Assembly (NCBI GenBank): GCA_910587515.1
Contig: CAJULW010000014.1
Span: 108,051 to 172,050 of the forward strand
DNA from: an uncultured Duncaniella sp.
GTDB taxonomy: Bacteria > Bacteroidota > Bacteroidia > Bacteroidales > Muribaculaceae
Direction of reading: 5' to 3'
Length of the DNA: 64,000 nucleotides
Shown: piece by piece, positions 1 through 7,591 of the stretch
Numbering within the stretch: position 1 is the stretch's first letter
Layout of the letters: each line of letters opens with the position of its first letter
The notes under the pieces: generated by a model
The model's input: only the letters and a program-made list of their open reading frames with translations
The model's database searches: none
Told to the model about the DNA's origin: nothing
Made by a program: the position numbers and the translations under genes

Positions 1-58
1 TCCTAAATAGCCTGTAGATCATTTAAAGATGCAAGTCGCAGGTTCTTTAATCAAGAAT

Positions 59-348
59 TCAATTCCCATTTTTATTTTGTAATCTTAATTTATCCTGAAT
101 TCCTAGCAAGAGTTGTTCTGTCGCGTTTTTGTCTTTATATAAGAGATAATATATCGCTCCATCATTCCGTGTAATGCGTACGAAAAATTTATCGGAATGA
201 ATGAAGAAAATTATGTTTTTGCCTTCTGTGGTACGAAGCCCGCCCGAAGCGAATCCCAGCTAATGCGAATCCATTTGTCCTGATACTTATTTGGGGCAGT
301 GATCGAAACAGTGTCGTCAGATATAAATGTATACTCAACCGTATCTGA
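59..348 (-). pseudogene. frameshifted C-terminal fragment of an unidentified protein
   Basis: Two adjacent minus-strand frames both read like genuine protein but are each closed by stops. The upstream frame (348 to 211) gives text with KYQDKWIRISWDSLRAGF. The downstream frame (259 to 59) gives EGKNIIFFIHSDKFFVRI and then DGAIYYLLYKDKNATEQLLL, before a stop at 59-61. They overlap at 211-259, where a single frameshift would join them into one polypeptide of about 90 residues. A TAG at 349-351 blocks the upstream end and no start is visible, so the 5' part is probably lost or decayed. No family was recognised. The alternative is a sequencing indel, although the upstream stop would remain. Confidence 0.4.
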
Positions 349-501
349 CTAAATATGACCAAAAACGCAAACATATTATCTATAGGTGTCGACGGGCATA
401 TAAATACGGATGTAACAATGGCCACAGGCTTTATGCCTTAAAAAACTTTGATGTTGTAAAAAATCAAGATACGTCAGCAGTGTATATTTTCTTTCAAAAT
501 A
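349..501. other. non-coding stretch, nothing recognised
   Basis: This AT-rich stretch lies between the decayed fragment and the rplS promoter. Short open frames cross it on both strands, but none has convincing composition or a start context. No repeat or hairpin stood out. Confidence 0.4.
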
Positions 502-532
502 TTGCAATTGAGCCATTTTTGCATTATCTTTG
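502..532 (+). promoter_or_regulatory. Bacteroidota promoter of rplS
   Basis: TTG at 502-504, a 20-nt spacer, and TATCTTTG at 525-532 match the Bacteroidota -33/-7 consensus (TTTG, then TAnnTTTG). The predicted start near 537-540 leaves a leader of roughly 75-80 nt before the rplS ATG, long enough for autogenous control, though no structure was identified. Confidence 0.65.
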
Positions 533-616
533 CAGCCGATTTCGCAATCTCTGGCAGGACATGCAGCCTGCGAACATTGCGAGTAGTGTTAACATTTTTA
601 ATATACGTATAAAAAA

Positions 617-979
617 ATGGACTTAATTAAAGTTGCCGAAGAAGCTTTCGCTACAGGCAAACAGCATCCCGACTTCCATCCCGGTGACACTATCACTGTC
701 GCATACCGTATCAAGGAAGGCAACAAGGAGCGTATTCAGCAGTACCGCGGTGTTGTTATCCGCATCTCCGGTGAGGGTGACAAACGTCGTTTCACCGTAC
801 GCAAAATTTCAGACAATATCGGTGTTGAACGTATCTTCCCTATCGAGTCACCTTTCATCGACTCCATCACCATCAACAAATATGGTAAGGTACGTCGCGC
901 GAAACTTTACTATCTCCGCAAGCTCACAGGCAAGAAAGCCCGCATCAAAGAGCGTCGCGTAGTAAAGAAAGCCGAATAA
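617..979 (+). CDS. rplS: 50S ribosomal protein L19
   Basis: This is bL19 of the large ribosomal subunit, located at the 30S-50S interface. The 120-residue product has the family body, with HPGDTITVAYRI near residues 20-31, ERIQQYRGVVI near 37-47, GVERIFPIESPFI near 69-81 and a basic tail. Length is slightly above the usual 115 or so. The ATG at 617 follows a promoter at 502-532, and a strong terminator at 1038-1098 follows the gene, so it appears to be a single-gene unit. In many bacteria rplS sits with rpsP, rimM and trmD; none of those is adjacent here. Confidence 0.97.
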   Translation: MDLIKVAEEAFATGKQHPDFHPGDTITVAYRIKEGNKERIQQYRGVVIRISGEGDKRRFTVRKISDNIGVERIFPIESPFIDSITINKYGKVRRAKLYYLRKLTGKKARIKERRVVKKAE

Positions 980-1037
980 AGAAGAAATATAATACCCGCC
1001 CGTCCGGGCGTCCCCAAACTCCATCGCCCGGACAATA

Positions 1038-1098
1038 AAAGAACCGCAAAGCCGTATCACCGAGAGGCGAGAAAGCAAATTGCGGTTCTTTAATTTTT
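1038..1098 (+). terminator. rho-independent terminator of rplS
   Basis: A 12-bp perfect stem (1038-1049 with 1080-1091, arm AAAGAACCGCAA) encloses a loop of about 30 nt and is followed by AATTTTTT. The stem core AAAGAACCGC recurs in the terminator at 5132-5181. Confidence 0.8.
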
Positions 1099-1121
1099 TA
1101 CAATCTTCAATCCTACCGGAC

Positions 1122-1271
1122 TCATAAATTCAGTGGCGGAATGAAAGCGGCCACATCCGTGTCACCGAAAATATCGGCAATGGTGAGCCATAACATAAGA
1201 AGTATGATCAATACCACAACTCCGATAACGAGCCACACCACGGCTCCTTTTTTTGTCTTCTTCTCGCTCAT
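1122..1271 (-). CDS. small single-pass membrane protein (49 aa), function unknown
   Basis: A short minus-strand frame from ATG at 1271 to TGA at 1122 encodes 49 residues. There is a basic N-terminus (MSEKKTKKGAVVW), one strongly hydrophobic helix at about residues 11-31, and an acidic, conserved-looking tail with IADIFGDTDVAAF at 31-43. Charge distribution predicts N-in topology with the tail outside the inner membrane. I recall similar short proteins ending in DTDVAAF in Bacteroidales genomes, but they are unnamed. It sits alone between the rplS terminator and the hpt promoter. Composition and topology argue against chance; function cannot be assigned. Confidence 0.65.
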   Translation of the reverse strand: MSEKKTKKGAVVWLVIGVVVLIILLMLWLTIADIFGDTDVAAFIPPLNL

Positions 1272-1437
1272 AATCATTATATAGTTTACTGGTGATACTG
1301 TCTGACATATCCATTAAAACATCTCCATTGGCCAAAAAGTTCCAAACACACACGGCACACAAGCATCGGTGACAGGCCTGAAAAACCTCCCATAAACTTC
1401 ACATGACAAATCTATATGAGAATTCGGGATTAATTTG

Positions 1438-1445
1438 TAACTTTG
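1438..1445 (+). promoter_or_regulatory. -7 box of the hpt promoter
   Basis: TAACTTTG at 1438-1445 matches TAnnTTTG; no clear TTTG lies 19-21 nt upstream. Transcription should start near 1450-1453, which makes any start codon at or before 1445 impossible for this mRNA and favours ATG 1470 or 1494. Confidence 0.5.
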
Positions 1446-1469
1446 CGTGCAAATTTTCCGCCCAGAGCC

Positions 1470-2015
1470 ATGAGACATAAATGCTATCAAGGGATGAAAT
1501 TTCGCCCCTATATCGACAACTCCCAAATCAAAGCACGCATCAACGAACTTGCCGGAGACATCATCTCCGCCTATGCCGAAAAAAAGCCATTGTTTATATG
1601 TGTGCTCAACGGTGCAGCTCCTTTTGCCGTAGATCTTTTCAGAGCATGTGAAGACATTGATGCAGAACTCTCTTTCATGCGACTTAAAAGCTATGAAGGG
1701 ACCGGATCGACCGGGGTAGTAAAACAGGTAATGGGACTCAGCGAAAAGCTGGAAGGCCGCGACATTATATTGGTCGAGGACATCATTGACACAGGCAACA
1801 CAATGGCAAAGCTTCTTGACGACCTTCGTCAACACAAGCCATCGTCCATAAGAATCGCCACACTTTTGTTCAAACCACAGGCTCTACAACATCCAGAACT
1901 ACATCCGGACTATGTAGGCTTCGAAATCCCGACAAAATTCATCATCGGCTATGGCCTTGACATCGACGGTCTCGCCCGTAACCTCAACGACATCTATATA
2001 CTCGACGAAGATTAA
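1470..2015 (+). CDS. hpt: hypoxanthine phosphoribosyltransferase
   Basis: Purine salvage enzyme that joins hypoxanthine or guanine to PRPP, giving IMP or GMP in the cytosol. The diagnostic PRPP-binding loop ILVEDIIDTGNTM lies near residues 99-111, with the two acidic residues E-D in place. The C-terminal YGLDIDGLARNLNDIY is also typical of the family. Length is 181 aa from ATG 1470, close to the family's 175-180. An in-frame TTG at 1443 lies inside the promoter -7 box, so I reject it; ATG 1494 (173 aa) is a possible alternative. adk follows 83 bp downstream without a visible terminator, so the two purine-nucleotide genes are probably co-transcribed. Confidence 0.93.
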   Translation: MRHKCYQGMKFRPYIDNSQIKARINELAGDIISAYAEKKPLFICVLNGAAPFAVDLFRACEDIDAELSFMRLKSYEGTGSTGVVKQVMGLSEKLEGRDIILVEDIIDTGNTMAKLLDDLRQHKPSSIRIATLLFKPQALQHPELHPDYVGFEIPTKFIIGYGLDIDGLARNLNDIYILDED

Positions 2016-2098
2016 CCTATCCTTCATCAGCCATACGTCATAGCCGACCCGCGATCAACACACTCGTACATACATATAGGTATTTTAAAGGATAAAGA

Positions 2099-2695
2099 AT
2101 GTTTAATATTGTAATTTTCGGTGCGCCCGGTAGCGGTAAGGGCACACAGAGCCAAAAACTTATTGACCGATACGGTCTCACCCACATTTCAACCGGTGAC
2201 GTATTGCGCGCGCAGATCACCGCCGGGACAGAACTCGGCAATATAGCCGACAGCTATATCTCAAAAGGGCACCTAATACCCGACGATCTCATGGTCGATA
2301 TTCTCGCCAATGAGATAGACCGTCTACGACCGCAGGCCAATGGATTTATTTTCGATGGTTTCCCACGCACAATACCTCAGGCCGAAGCATTGAAAAAAAT
2401 GCTTGGACAGCGTGGTGAAGAGGTGCATTCTGTGATCGGTCTTGAAGTGGATGATGAGGAACTGATGAAACGCCTTGTAAAACGCGGAGCCGAAAGCGGC
2501 CGCTCGGACGACAATCCCTCGACAATCAGCAACAGACTGAAAATATATCATACAACCACATCCCCTTTACGAGAATATTACACAACCGAAGGCAAATACC
2601 GTCCGATCCATGGTCTGGGCCATGTCGACGAAATATTCCAACGGATCACGGATTCCATCGACGCACATCCGTCATCACCGAAAGCGAAAAACTAA
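2099..2695 (+). CDS. adk: adenylate kinase
   Basis: Catalyses ATP + AMP to 2 ADP in the cytosol. The P-loop GAPGSGKGT lies at residues 8-16, HISTGDVLR near 31-39 and the AMP-site motif FDGFPRT near 85-91. The LID region is the short form (GRSDDNPSTISNRL) without the four-cysteine zinc site. Total length is 198 aa, normal for short-LID Bacteroidota enzymes. hpt lies upstream and xseB starts 64 bp downstream. Bacteroides genomes often carry obgE after adk; it is absent here, which suggests a local rearrangement. Confidence 0.97.
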   Translation: MFNIVIFGAPGSGKGTQSQKLIDRYGLTHISTGDVLRAQITAGTELGNIADSYISKGHLIPDDLMVDILANEIDRLRPQANGFIFDGFPRTIPQAEALKKMLGQRGEEVHSVIGLEVDDEELMKRLVKRGAESGRSDDNPSTISNRLKIYHTTTSPLREYYTTEGKYRPIHGLGHVDEIFQRITDSIDAHPSSPKAKN

Positions 2696-2759
2696 AACGG
2701 CACTCAATCCTGTCCGATCGAACATATCGGATTGCCATTTCTCATAAAAAAACACTAAA

Positions 2760-2981
2760 TTGAAAGATCTTCCTCCCGTAGATACACTCTCCTACGCCCA
2801 AAGCCTTAACGAGCTTGAAACAATCCTTCGTACAATGCAGAGCGACAGTTGCGACATAGACCATCTCGCTGCATACACCAAGCGTGCGTCAGAACTGCTC
2901 AAAGCCTGCCGCTCGCGCTTAACCACAACCGAAGAAGAGCTTCACCGCATTCTTTCCGACCTCGAAGACAGAGCCGTCTGA
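2760..2981 (+). CDS. xseB: exodeoxyribonuclease VII small subunit
   Basis: Small helical subunit of ExoVII, which degrades single-stranded DNA with the XseA large subunit. The 73-residue product has the family pattern of two helices: SYAQSLNELETILRTMQ near 11-27, then a heptad-like stretch through LKACRSRLTTTEEELHRIL. The only plausible start is TTG at 2760; translation of the initiator as Met gives MKDLPPVDTLSY. The usual partner xseA is not next to it, nor anywhere in the window. The M13 peptidase ATG follows 44 bp downstream, so the two may share a transcript. Confidence 0.85.
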   Translation: MKDLPPVDTLSYAQSLNELETILRTMQSDSCDIDHLAAYTKRASELLKACRSRLTTTEEELHRILSDLEDRAV

Positions 2982-3025
2982 GAATGTAAACACGGGGAAA
3001 CAAGACATACACAACACTCTTAACT

Positions 3026-5080
3026 ATGAAGTCAATATCAATTGCAATGGCAATGACTCTCGCCTTAGGCTCAGCCGCTACATCATCGGCCGCCTCTAAA
3101 ACAGAGCACCTGAAAAGCCTCAATCCCGCCTATTTTGACAATAACACAGCTCCGGGCAAGGATTTCTATACACACGTGAACAAAGGATGGCTCGAAGCAC
3201 ATCCATTGACAGACGAACATGCCCATTACGGCCAATTCAATATACTTAACGACTCTTCTGAAGCACGTGTAAAAGAAATCATTCTCAACCTCGGCAAAAC
3301 AAATCCGAAACCCGGGACTGTGGCACACAAAGTATGGACAGTCTACTCTCAGGCCATGGATACTGCACGCCGTAACTCCGAAGGGGCAACTCCCATACTC
3401 GCTGACCTAAAAAAGATCGAAAATACACCTCACGAGGGGATGGAGGATCTATTTATATGGATGCACGGCAATTACGCAAGTCCGTTTTTCGGAGCCGGAC
3501 CGATGGAAGATCTCGCCAACTCACAGGTATACGCCATGTACGTCTCAGGTGGAGGCATGGGACTTAGCGACCGTGACTACTACCTGAAAGATGACGAACG
3601 CAACACTGACGTGCGCAACGCATACAAAAAACTGATCGCGGCCCAAATGCGCAATGCCGGCTATTCCGAACAGGACGCACAACGCATTGTCGACAACGTC
3701 ATGAAAATCGAGACAGCCCTCGCAGACTCCGCTAAAACACGTGAGGAGAGCCGCGACATACCTGCCATGTACAACCCGCGCTCTTTCGCACAGCTTAAAG
3801 AACAATATCCGCATATCAATTGGGATCGGTTCTTCATAGAGACAATGGGAATCGCATCTCCTGAAAACGTCATCGTCACCGACCTAAAATCAGTCAGTCA
3901 AGCCGATAAACTGATGTCGACTTTGACCGACCGTGAAATCAAAGACTATTATATTTGGAAATATGTCAACCAAGCGGCATCCACGCTCAGCAATGATTTC
4001 ACTGACGCGAACTTTGAATTCTCAAAAGTGATGAGCGGGGTGCAAGAACAACGCCCCTTATGGAAACGTGCGCTCGGAGCCACAGAGAGCGCACTCGGTG
4101 AAGCTGTAGGACAACTATATGTCGAAAAACACTTCCCGAAGTCGTCAAAAGATTATATGCTCGGCCTTGTTGAGAATCTGAGAACCGCCCTCGGAAAACA
4201 CATCCAAAATCTCGATTGGATGAGCGACACCACAAAAGCACGCGCACTTGACAAGCTCAGTGCGTTCGCTGTCAAAATCGGCTATCCCGATAAATGGAAA
4301 GACTATTCTACAATGACAATAGACCCCAAGCTCAGCTACTACGAGAACATGCACAACATAAGCATGTGGCATCAGGCCGAGAACTACGCAAAATGGGGCA
4401 AACCAGTTGACCGTAGCGAATGGGCCATGACTCCACAGACTGTCAACGCCTACTACAATCCTCTCGCCAACGAAATCGTATTCCCTGCCGCCATCCTTCA
4501 GGCCCCGTTCTTCGATCCTGAAGCTTCCGACGCTGAAAACTACGGAGGCATCGGAGTCGTAATCGGACATGAGATGACCCACGGTTTCGATGACCAGGGA
4601 CGAAACTTCGACGCAAACGGCAATATGACAAGCTGGTGGACTGAAGAAGACGCAGCCAAATTCAACGAAAAAGCCAAAGGGCTGATAGCACAGTTCGACG
4701 AAGTTGAAGTTTTGCCCGGACTGAAGGCAAACGGACAATACACACTCGGGGAGAACATCGCAGACCAAGGCGGATTGAGAGTGGCCATGACAGCATTCCT
4801 TGACGCACAAAAACAAAAAGGCGTTGACATAAAGTCACCCGAAGCCCGCATAGACGGCCTTGACCCCATGCAGGTGTTCTACCTGAACTATGCAGCCTTA
4901 TGGGCAACTAATATACGCGACGAAGAGATCCGGTCATTAACCACCGGTGACGTTCATTCTCTCGGATGTAACCGTGTCAACGTCACATTACGCAACATAG
5001 CACCTTTCTTTGAAGCATTCTCCATCACAGAAAACCAACCGATGTTCCGTCCGGAATCCGAACGTGTCATTATCTGGTAA
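3026..5080 (+). CDS. M13 family metallopeptidase (neprilysin/PepO-like), exported
   Basis: Zinc endopeptidase acting on peptides in the periplasm or at the cell surface. The 684-aa protein starts with a signal peptide (hydrophobic segment about 5-15, likely cleavage after SSAAS near 24). The peptidase M13 N-terminal domain covers roughly 35-430. The catalytic domain carries NAYYNP near 474, the zinc motif HEMTH at 515-519 and the third zinc ligand Glu576 in ENIAD, all intact. Length matches PepO and neprilysin relatives (630-750 aa). There is no lipobox and no type IX tail. A terminator at 5132-5181 ends the unit. Natural substrates are unknown. Confidence 0.93.
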   Translation: MKSISIAMAMTLALGSAATSSAASKTEHLKSLNPAYFDNNTAPGKDFYTHVNKGWLEAHPLTDEHAHYGQFNILNDSSEARVKEIILNLGKTNPKPGTVAHKVWTVYSQAMDTARRNSEGATPILADLKKIENTPHEGMEDLFIWMHGNYASPFFGAGPMEDLANSQVYAMYVSGGGMGLSDRDYYLKDDERNTDVRNAYKKLIAAQMRNAGYSEQDAQRIVDNVMKIETALADSAKTREESRDIPAMYNPRSFAQLKEQYPHINWDRFFIETMGIASPENVIVTDLKSVSQADKLMSTLTDREIKDYYIWKYVNQAASTLSNDFTDANFEFSKVMSGVQEQRPLWKRALGATESALGEAVGQLYVEKHFPKSSKDYMLGLVENLRTALGKHIQNLDWMSDTTKARALDKLSAFAVKIGYPDKWKDYSTMTIDPKLSYYENMHNISMWHQAENYAKWGKPVDRSEWAMTPQTVNAYYNPLANEIVFPAAILQAPFFDPEASDAENYGGIGVVIGHEMTHGFDDQGRNFDANGNMTSWWTEEDAAKFNEKAKGLIAQFDEVEVLPGLKANGQYTLGENIADQGGLRVAMTAFLDAQKQKGVDIKSPEARIDGLDPMQVFYLNYAALWATNIRDEEIRSLTTGDVHSLGCNRVNVTLRNIAPFFEAFSITENQPMFRPESERVIIW

Positions 5081-5131
5081 AAAACCGGGACAAAAAACAT
5101 TAAAGAGGAAAATCTAATAATACCCGAATCG

Positions 5132-5181
5132 AAAGAACCGCCTCCGCTACATTTATCAGTAGCAGGGGCGGTTCTTTAAAA
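5132..5181 (+). terminator. terminator of the M13 peptidase gene
   Basis: An 11-bp stem (5132-5142, arm AAAGAACCGCC, with 5167-5177) encloses a GC-containing loop. Only a short T tract follows. The stem shares its first ten bases with the rplS terminator at 1038. Confidence 0.65.
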
Positions 5182-5221
5182 ATAGTGTTTTGATACACAA
5201 AAATTTTTTAACCTAAAACAC
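5178..5221 (-). terminator. probable terminator of the WYL regulator gene
   Basis: On the minus strand GTGTTTT (5221-5215) pairs with AAAACAC (5191-5185), with an inner A-run/T-run pairing, followed by TATTTTT. It abuts the plus-strand terminator at 5132-5181, forming a back-to-back block between convergent genes. Confidence 0.5.
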
Positions 5222-5250
5222 CGTCTATACACGCTGACAATATTTTACGG

Positions 5251-6147
5251 TTACATCTCATATTGCGCGAGAGCATCACGCAAAGCTGTGGTAACCATAG
5301 CCTTTAGCTCCGGAGGGTTCATCACCTTTACATCCGCCCCATGCGATAAAAGCTCACGCACAAAATCAGGAGTAAGCCGCAACCTGTAATGAAAATCAGA
5401 AAAATCATCATGTATCTCTTCGCGTTGTGAATGATGGAGCGGCAGAGCCCGGAGATATTTAGCCTGACGCGGACCGGTACGTATGACAACGTCATATGCC
5501 TCTCCCTGCGAAAACACTATCCCGAAAGAATCTCTTACGAAATCACCGGCATCGAAACCAGGATCCGCACTGAATGTGTCCGGATCGACAGTCACATCCT
5601 CCATTCGGTCGAGCGCGTATGTTTTTACGACGTTGTCGCGCACGTTAAGTCCCGTGACATACCATCGCTGACGGAATATCTTCAGGAAATAAGGCTCGAC
5701 CAAAACATCACGAGTCGGATTGACACGAGTGTATGGCCTATATGTAAAACGCAACGGATGCTTCTCCCTCAATGCCGAAATAACCTGCGACAGATATAGC
5801 CTGGCCGAAGGGACATCCTCAAGAAATATGAGATCCGAGACATCGCTCACCGACGAGAGAACATTGCTCATCGCAGCGGAATTAAGCAACCAGTCTGTGA
5901 CACTTTCCTGATGCGAGTCTCCGGAATCAATATAATATTCGTAGGTAGCTGTATTGCATTCGATATTTATGCTGAACAGATCCTCTATAGCATTCCGATA
6001 GTTATAGAACGTACGCCTGGGCAAAGGATTACCGTCCGAATACGACGATTGCATCCATAATTCATTGAGACGTTCACGTGTGACCGCCCCGTAGCGGCGT
6101 ATAGTGTCAATTATCCATATATAACGCGCAAGCAGGTTTCGTGACAT
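5251..6147 (-). CDS. WYL-domain transcriptional regulator
   Basis: Predicted DNA-binding regulator of 298 aa. The N-terminal winged helix-turn-helix covers about residues 1-70 (YIWIIDTIRRYGAVTRERL). A central linker is followed by the ligand-sensing WYL domain at about 130-210, with PLRFTYRPYTR and the signature RWYVTGL. A C-terminal extension follows. WYL proteins commonly respond to nucleic-acid or nucleotide ligands. I chose ATG 6147 (MSRNLLARYIW) because the upstream in-frame extension has no conserved character. The NhaC antiporter gene ends 57 bp upstream on the same strand, so they may be co-transcribed. The regulated genes are not evident. Confidence 0.85.
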   Translation of the reverse strand: MSRNLLARYIWIIDTIRRYGAVTRERLNELWMQSSYSDGNPLPRRTFYNYRNAIEDLFSINIECNTATYEYYIDSGDSHQESVTDWLLNSAAMSNVLSSVSDVSDLIFLEDVPSARLYLSQVISALREKHPLRFTYRPYTRVNPTRDVLVEPYFLKIFRQRWYVTGLNVRDNVVKTYALDRMEDVTVDPDTFSADPGFDAGDFVRDSFGIVFSQGEAYDVVIRTGPRQAKYLRALPLHHSQREEIHDDFSDFHYRLRLTPDFVRELLSHGADVKVMNPPELKAMVTTALRDALAQYEM

Positions 6148-6204
6148 ACAAATTACATGATGATTAGGAGTGAGCGAGTAAAGTAATAACAAAACCGCTG
6201 AATT

Positions 6205-7518
6205 TCAATTCAGACGTCGAGGGAAAAGAAAGATTATCGACAGAATTATCATAACCGCAAGAGCCCACGGATAATAAAGATACGGAAAAGGCGATGCCGG
6301 TGAAATTCCGGCGAGCGAAGTGGCAAGCAATGTCTGCGCTCCGTAAGGTATAAGACACTGCACCACACACGAGGCCGAGTCAAGCAGTGACGCGCTTTTT
6401 CGCGGGTCAATACCGTAACGCTCAGCTATGTCACGTGAAATTCCACCCACAGTAATAATCGCCACAGTATTATTGGCCGTACACATGTTGACTATCCCTA
6501 CAAGCAATGCCAAAATCGCCTGCGCCCCACGTCGGCCTGATATATGCGAGGTAAGACCTTGAAGCAAAAACTGTATGCCTCCGGCGGCCTTTATAATACC
6601 AAGCATTCCGGCGGCAAGAAGCGTTATTATAATAAGGTTTCCCATGCCATCAATTCCAGCTCCTGCAAAACCGGCTATATCCATCAGAGAAAACCCCTCT
6701 GTCAATCCGAGCAAAACAGCAACAACAATTCCGAGTGTAAGCACTATGGTCACATTAATCCCAGCGATGGCTGTTGCGAGAACAACAACGTATGGAAGCA
6801 CCAATGCTGGATTTCCATCATTAGACATAGTTATGGCAGACGTATCCTGTCCCATGACTATATATATCCCCAGGGTTATCACAGCCGCTGGAAGTGCGAT
6901 CCAAAGATTAGCCTTGAATTTGTCAGCCATATCGCAACCCTGCGACCTGGTGGCCGCGATAGTCGTATCTGATATAAAAGAAAGATTATCCCCGAAAAAA
7001 GCGCCTCCGAGCACTACCGCAACATAAAACGCAATATCTGCGTCGACCATTTGGGCCATCTCAACAGCAAGAGGAGTCAACGCCACTACGGTCCCTACGG
7101 AAGTACCCACCGAAAGCGATATGAAACACGCAGCGAAAAACAAGGTAGGCACCACAAACTCGGGAGGAAAAAAACGCAATGCAAGATTCACTGTCGCATC
7201 AACCGCCCCTATCTCCTTGGCAACCGTCGCAAAAGCCCCGGCAAGCACAAACACCCATATCATATACAATATGTTGGGATGCCCGGCCGCCCGGGAGAAA
7301 GTCTCTATCCGTTGTGCAAGCGAATGTCCGCTGTAAATCAAGACAGCCCACATGGACGCCACGACGAGCGCGACAGCGATAGGCATCTTATAGAAATCGT
7401 CAAGCACGACCGACACAGCGACATAAAGCAAAAGAAAAACTATAACCGGTGACAATGCAAGCCACCCCTTTATTGCGGGGACACGCCTGTCCATCTCCAT
7501 AACATCACGTTTAACCAT
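6205..7518 (-). CDS. NhaC-type Na+/H+ (or organic acid/Na+) antiporter
   Basis: Polytopic inner-membrane protein of 437 aa with about 11-12 hydrophobic segments. The signature region near residues 150-190 (GGAFFGDNLSFISDTTIAA) is typical of the Na+/H+ antiporter NhaC family (PF03553). That family also includes malate/lactate and other amino- or organic-acid exchangers, so the true substrate is uncertain. It lies between yifB (73 bp upstream) and the WYL regulator gene downstream on the same strand. Confidence 0.85.
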   Translation of the reverse strand: MVKRDVMEMDRRVPAIKGWLALSPVIVFLLLYVAVSVVLDDFYKMPIAVALVVASMWAVLIYSGHSLAQRIETFSRAAGHPNILYMIWVFVLAGAFATVAKEIGAVDATVNLALRFFPPEFVVPTLFFAACFISLSVGTSVGTVVALTPLAVEMAQMVDADIAFYVAVVLGGAFFGDNLSFISDTTIAATRSQGCDMADKFKANLWIALPAAVITLGIYIVMGQDTSAITMSNDGNPALVLPYVVVLATAIAGINVTIVLTLGIVVAVLLGLTEGFSLMDIAGFAGAGIDGMGNLIIITLLAAGMLGIIKAAGGIQFLLQGLTSHISGRRGAQAILALLVGIVNMCTANNTVAIITVGGISRDIAERYGIDPRKSASLLDSASCVVQCLIPYGAQTLLATSLAGISPASPFPYLYYPWALAVMIILSIIFLFPRRLN

Positions 7519-7591
7519 TCCAAGCTATTCAGTTAATAAGATTTTATAACAGCATTTACTAAACAAGAAGTCTTACAAAATTTTACGGGCA

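Noticed and set aside
327..626. Plus-strand 99-aa frame running into the rplS start
   Set aside because: It contains the rplS promoter, has no protein-like composition, and overlaps the decayed gene on the other strand.
1314..1835. Minus-strand 173-aa frame
   Set aside because: It is antisense to hpt, which carries intact PRPP-binding motifs; the frame has no recognisable domain.
4145..4816. Minus-strand 223-aa frame
   Set aside because: It is antisense to the catalytic half of the M13 peptidase; high Cys/Phe/Val content reflects the complementary strand.
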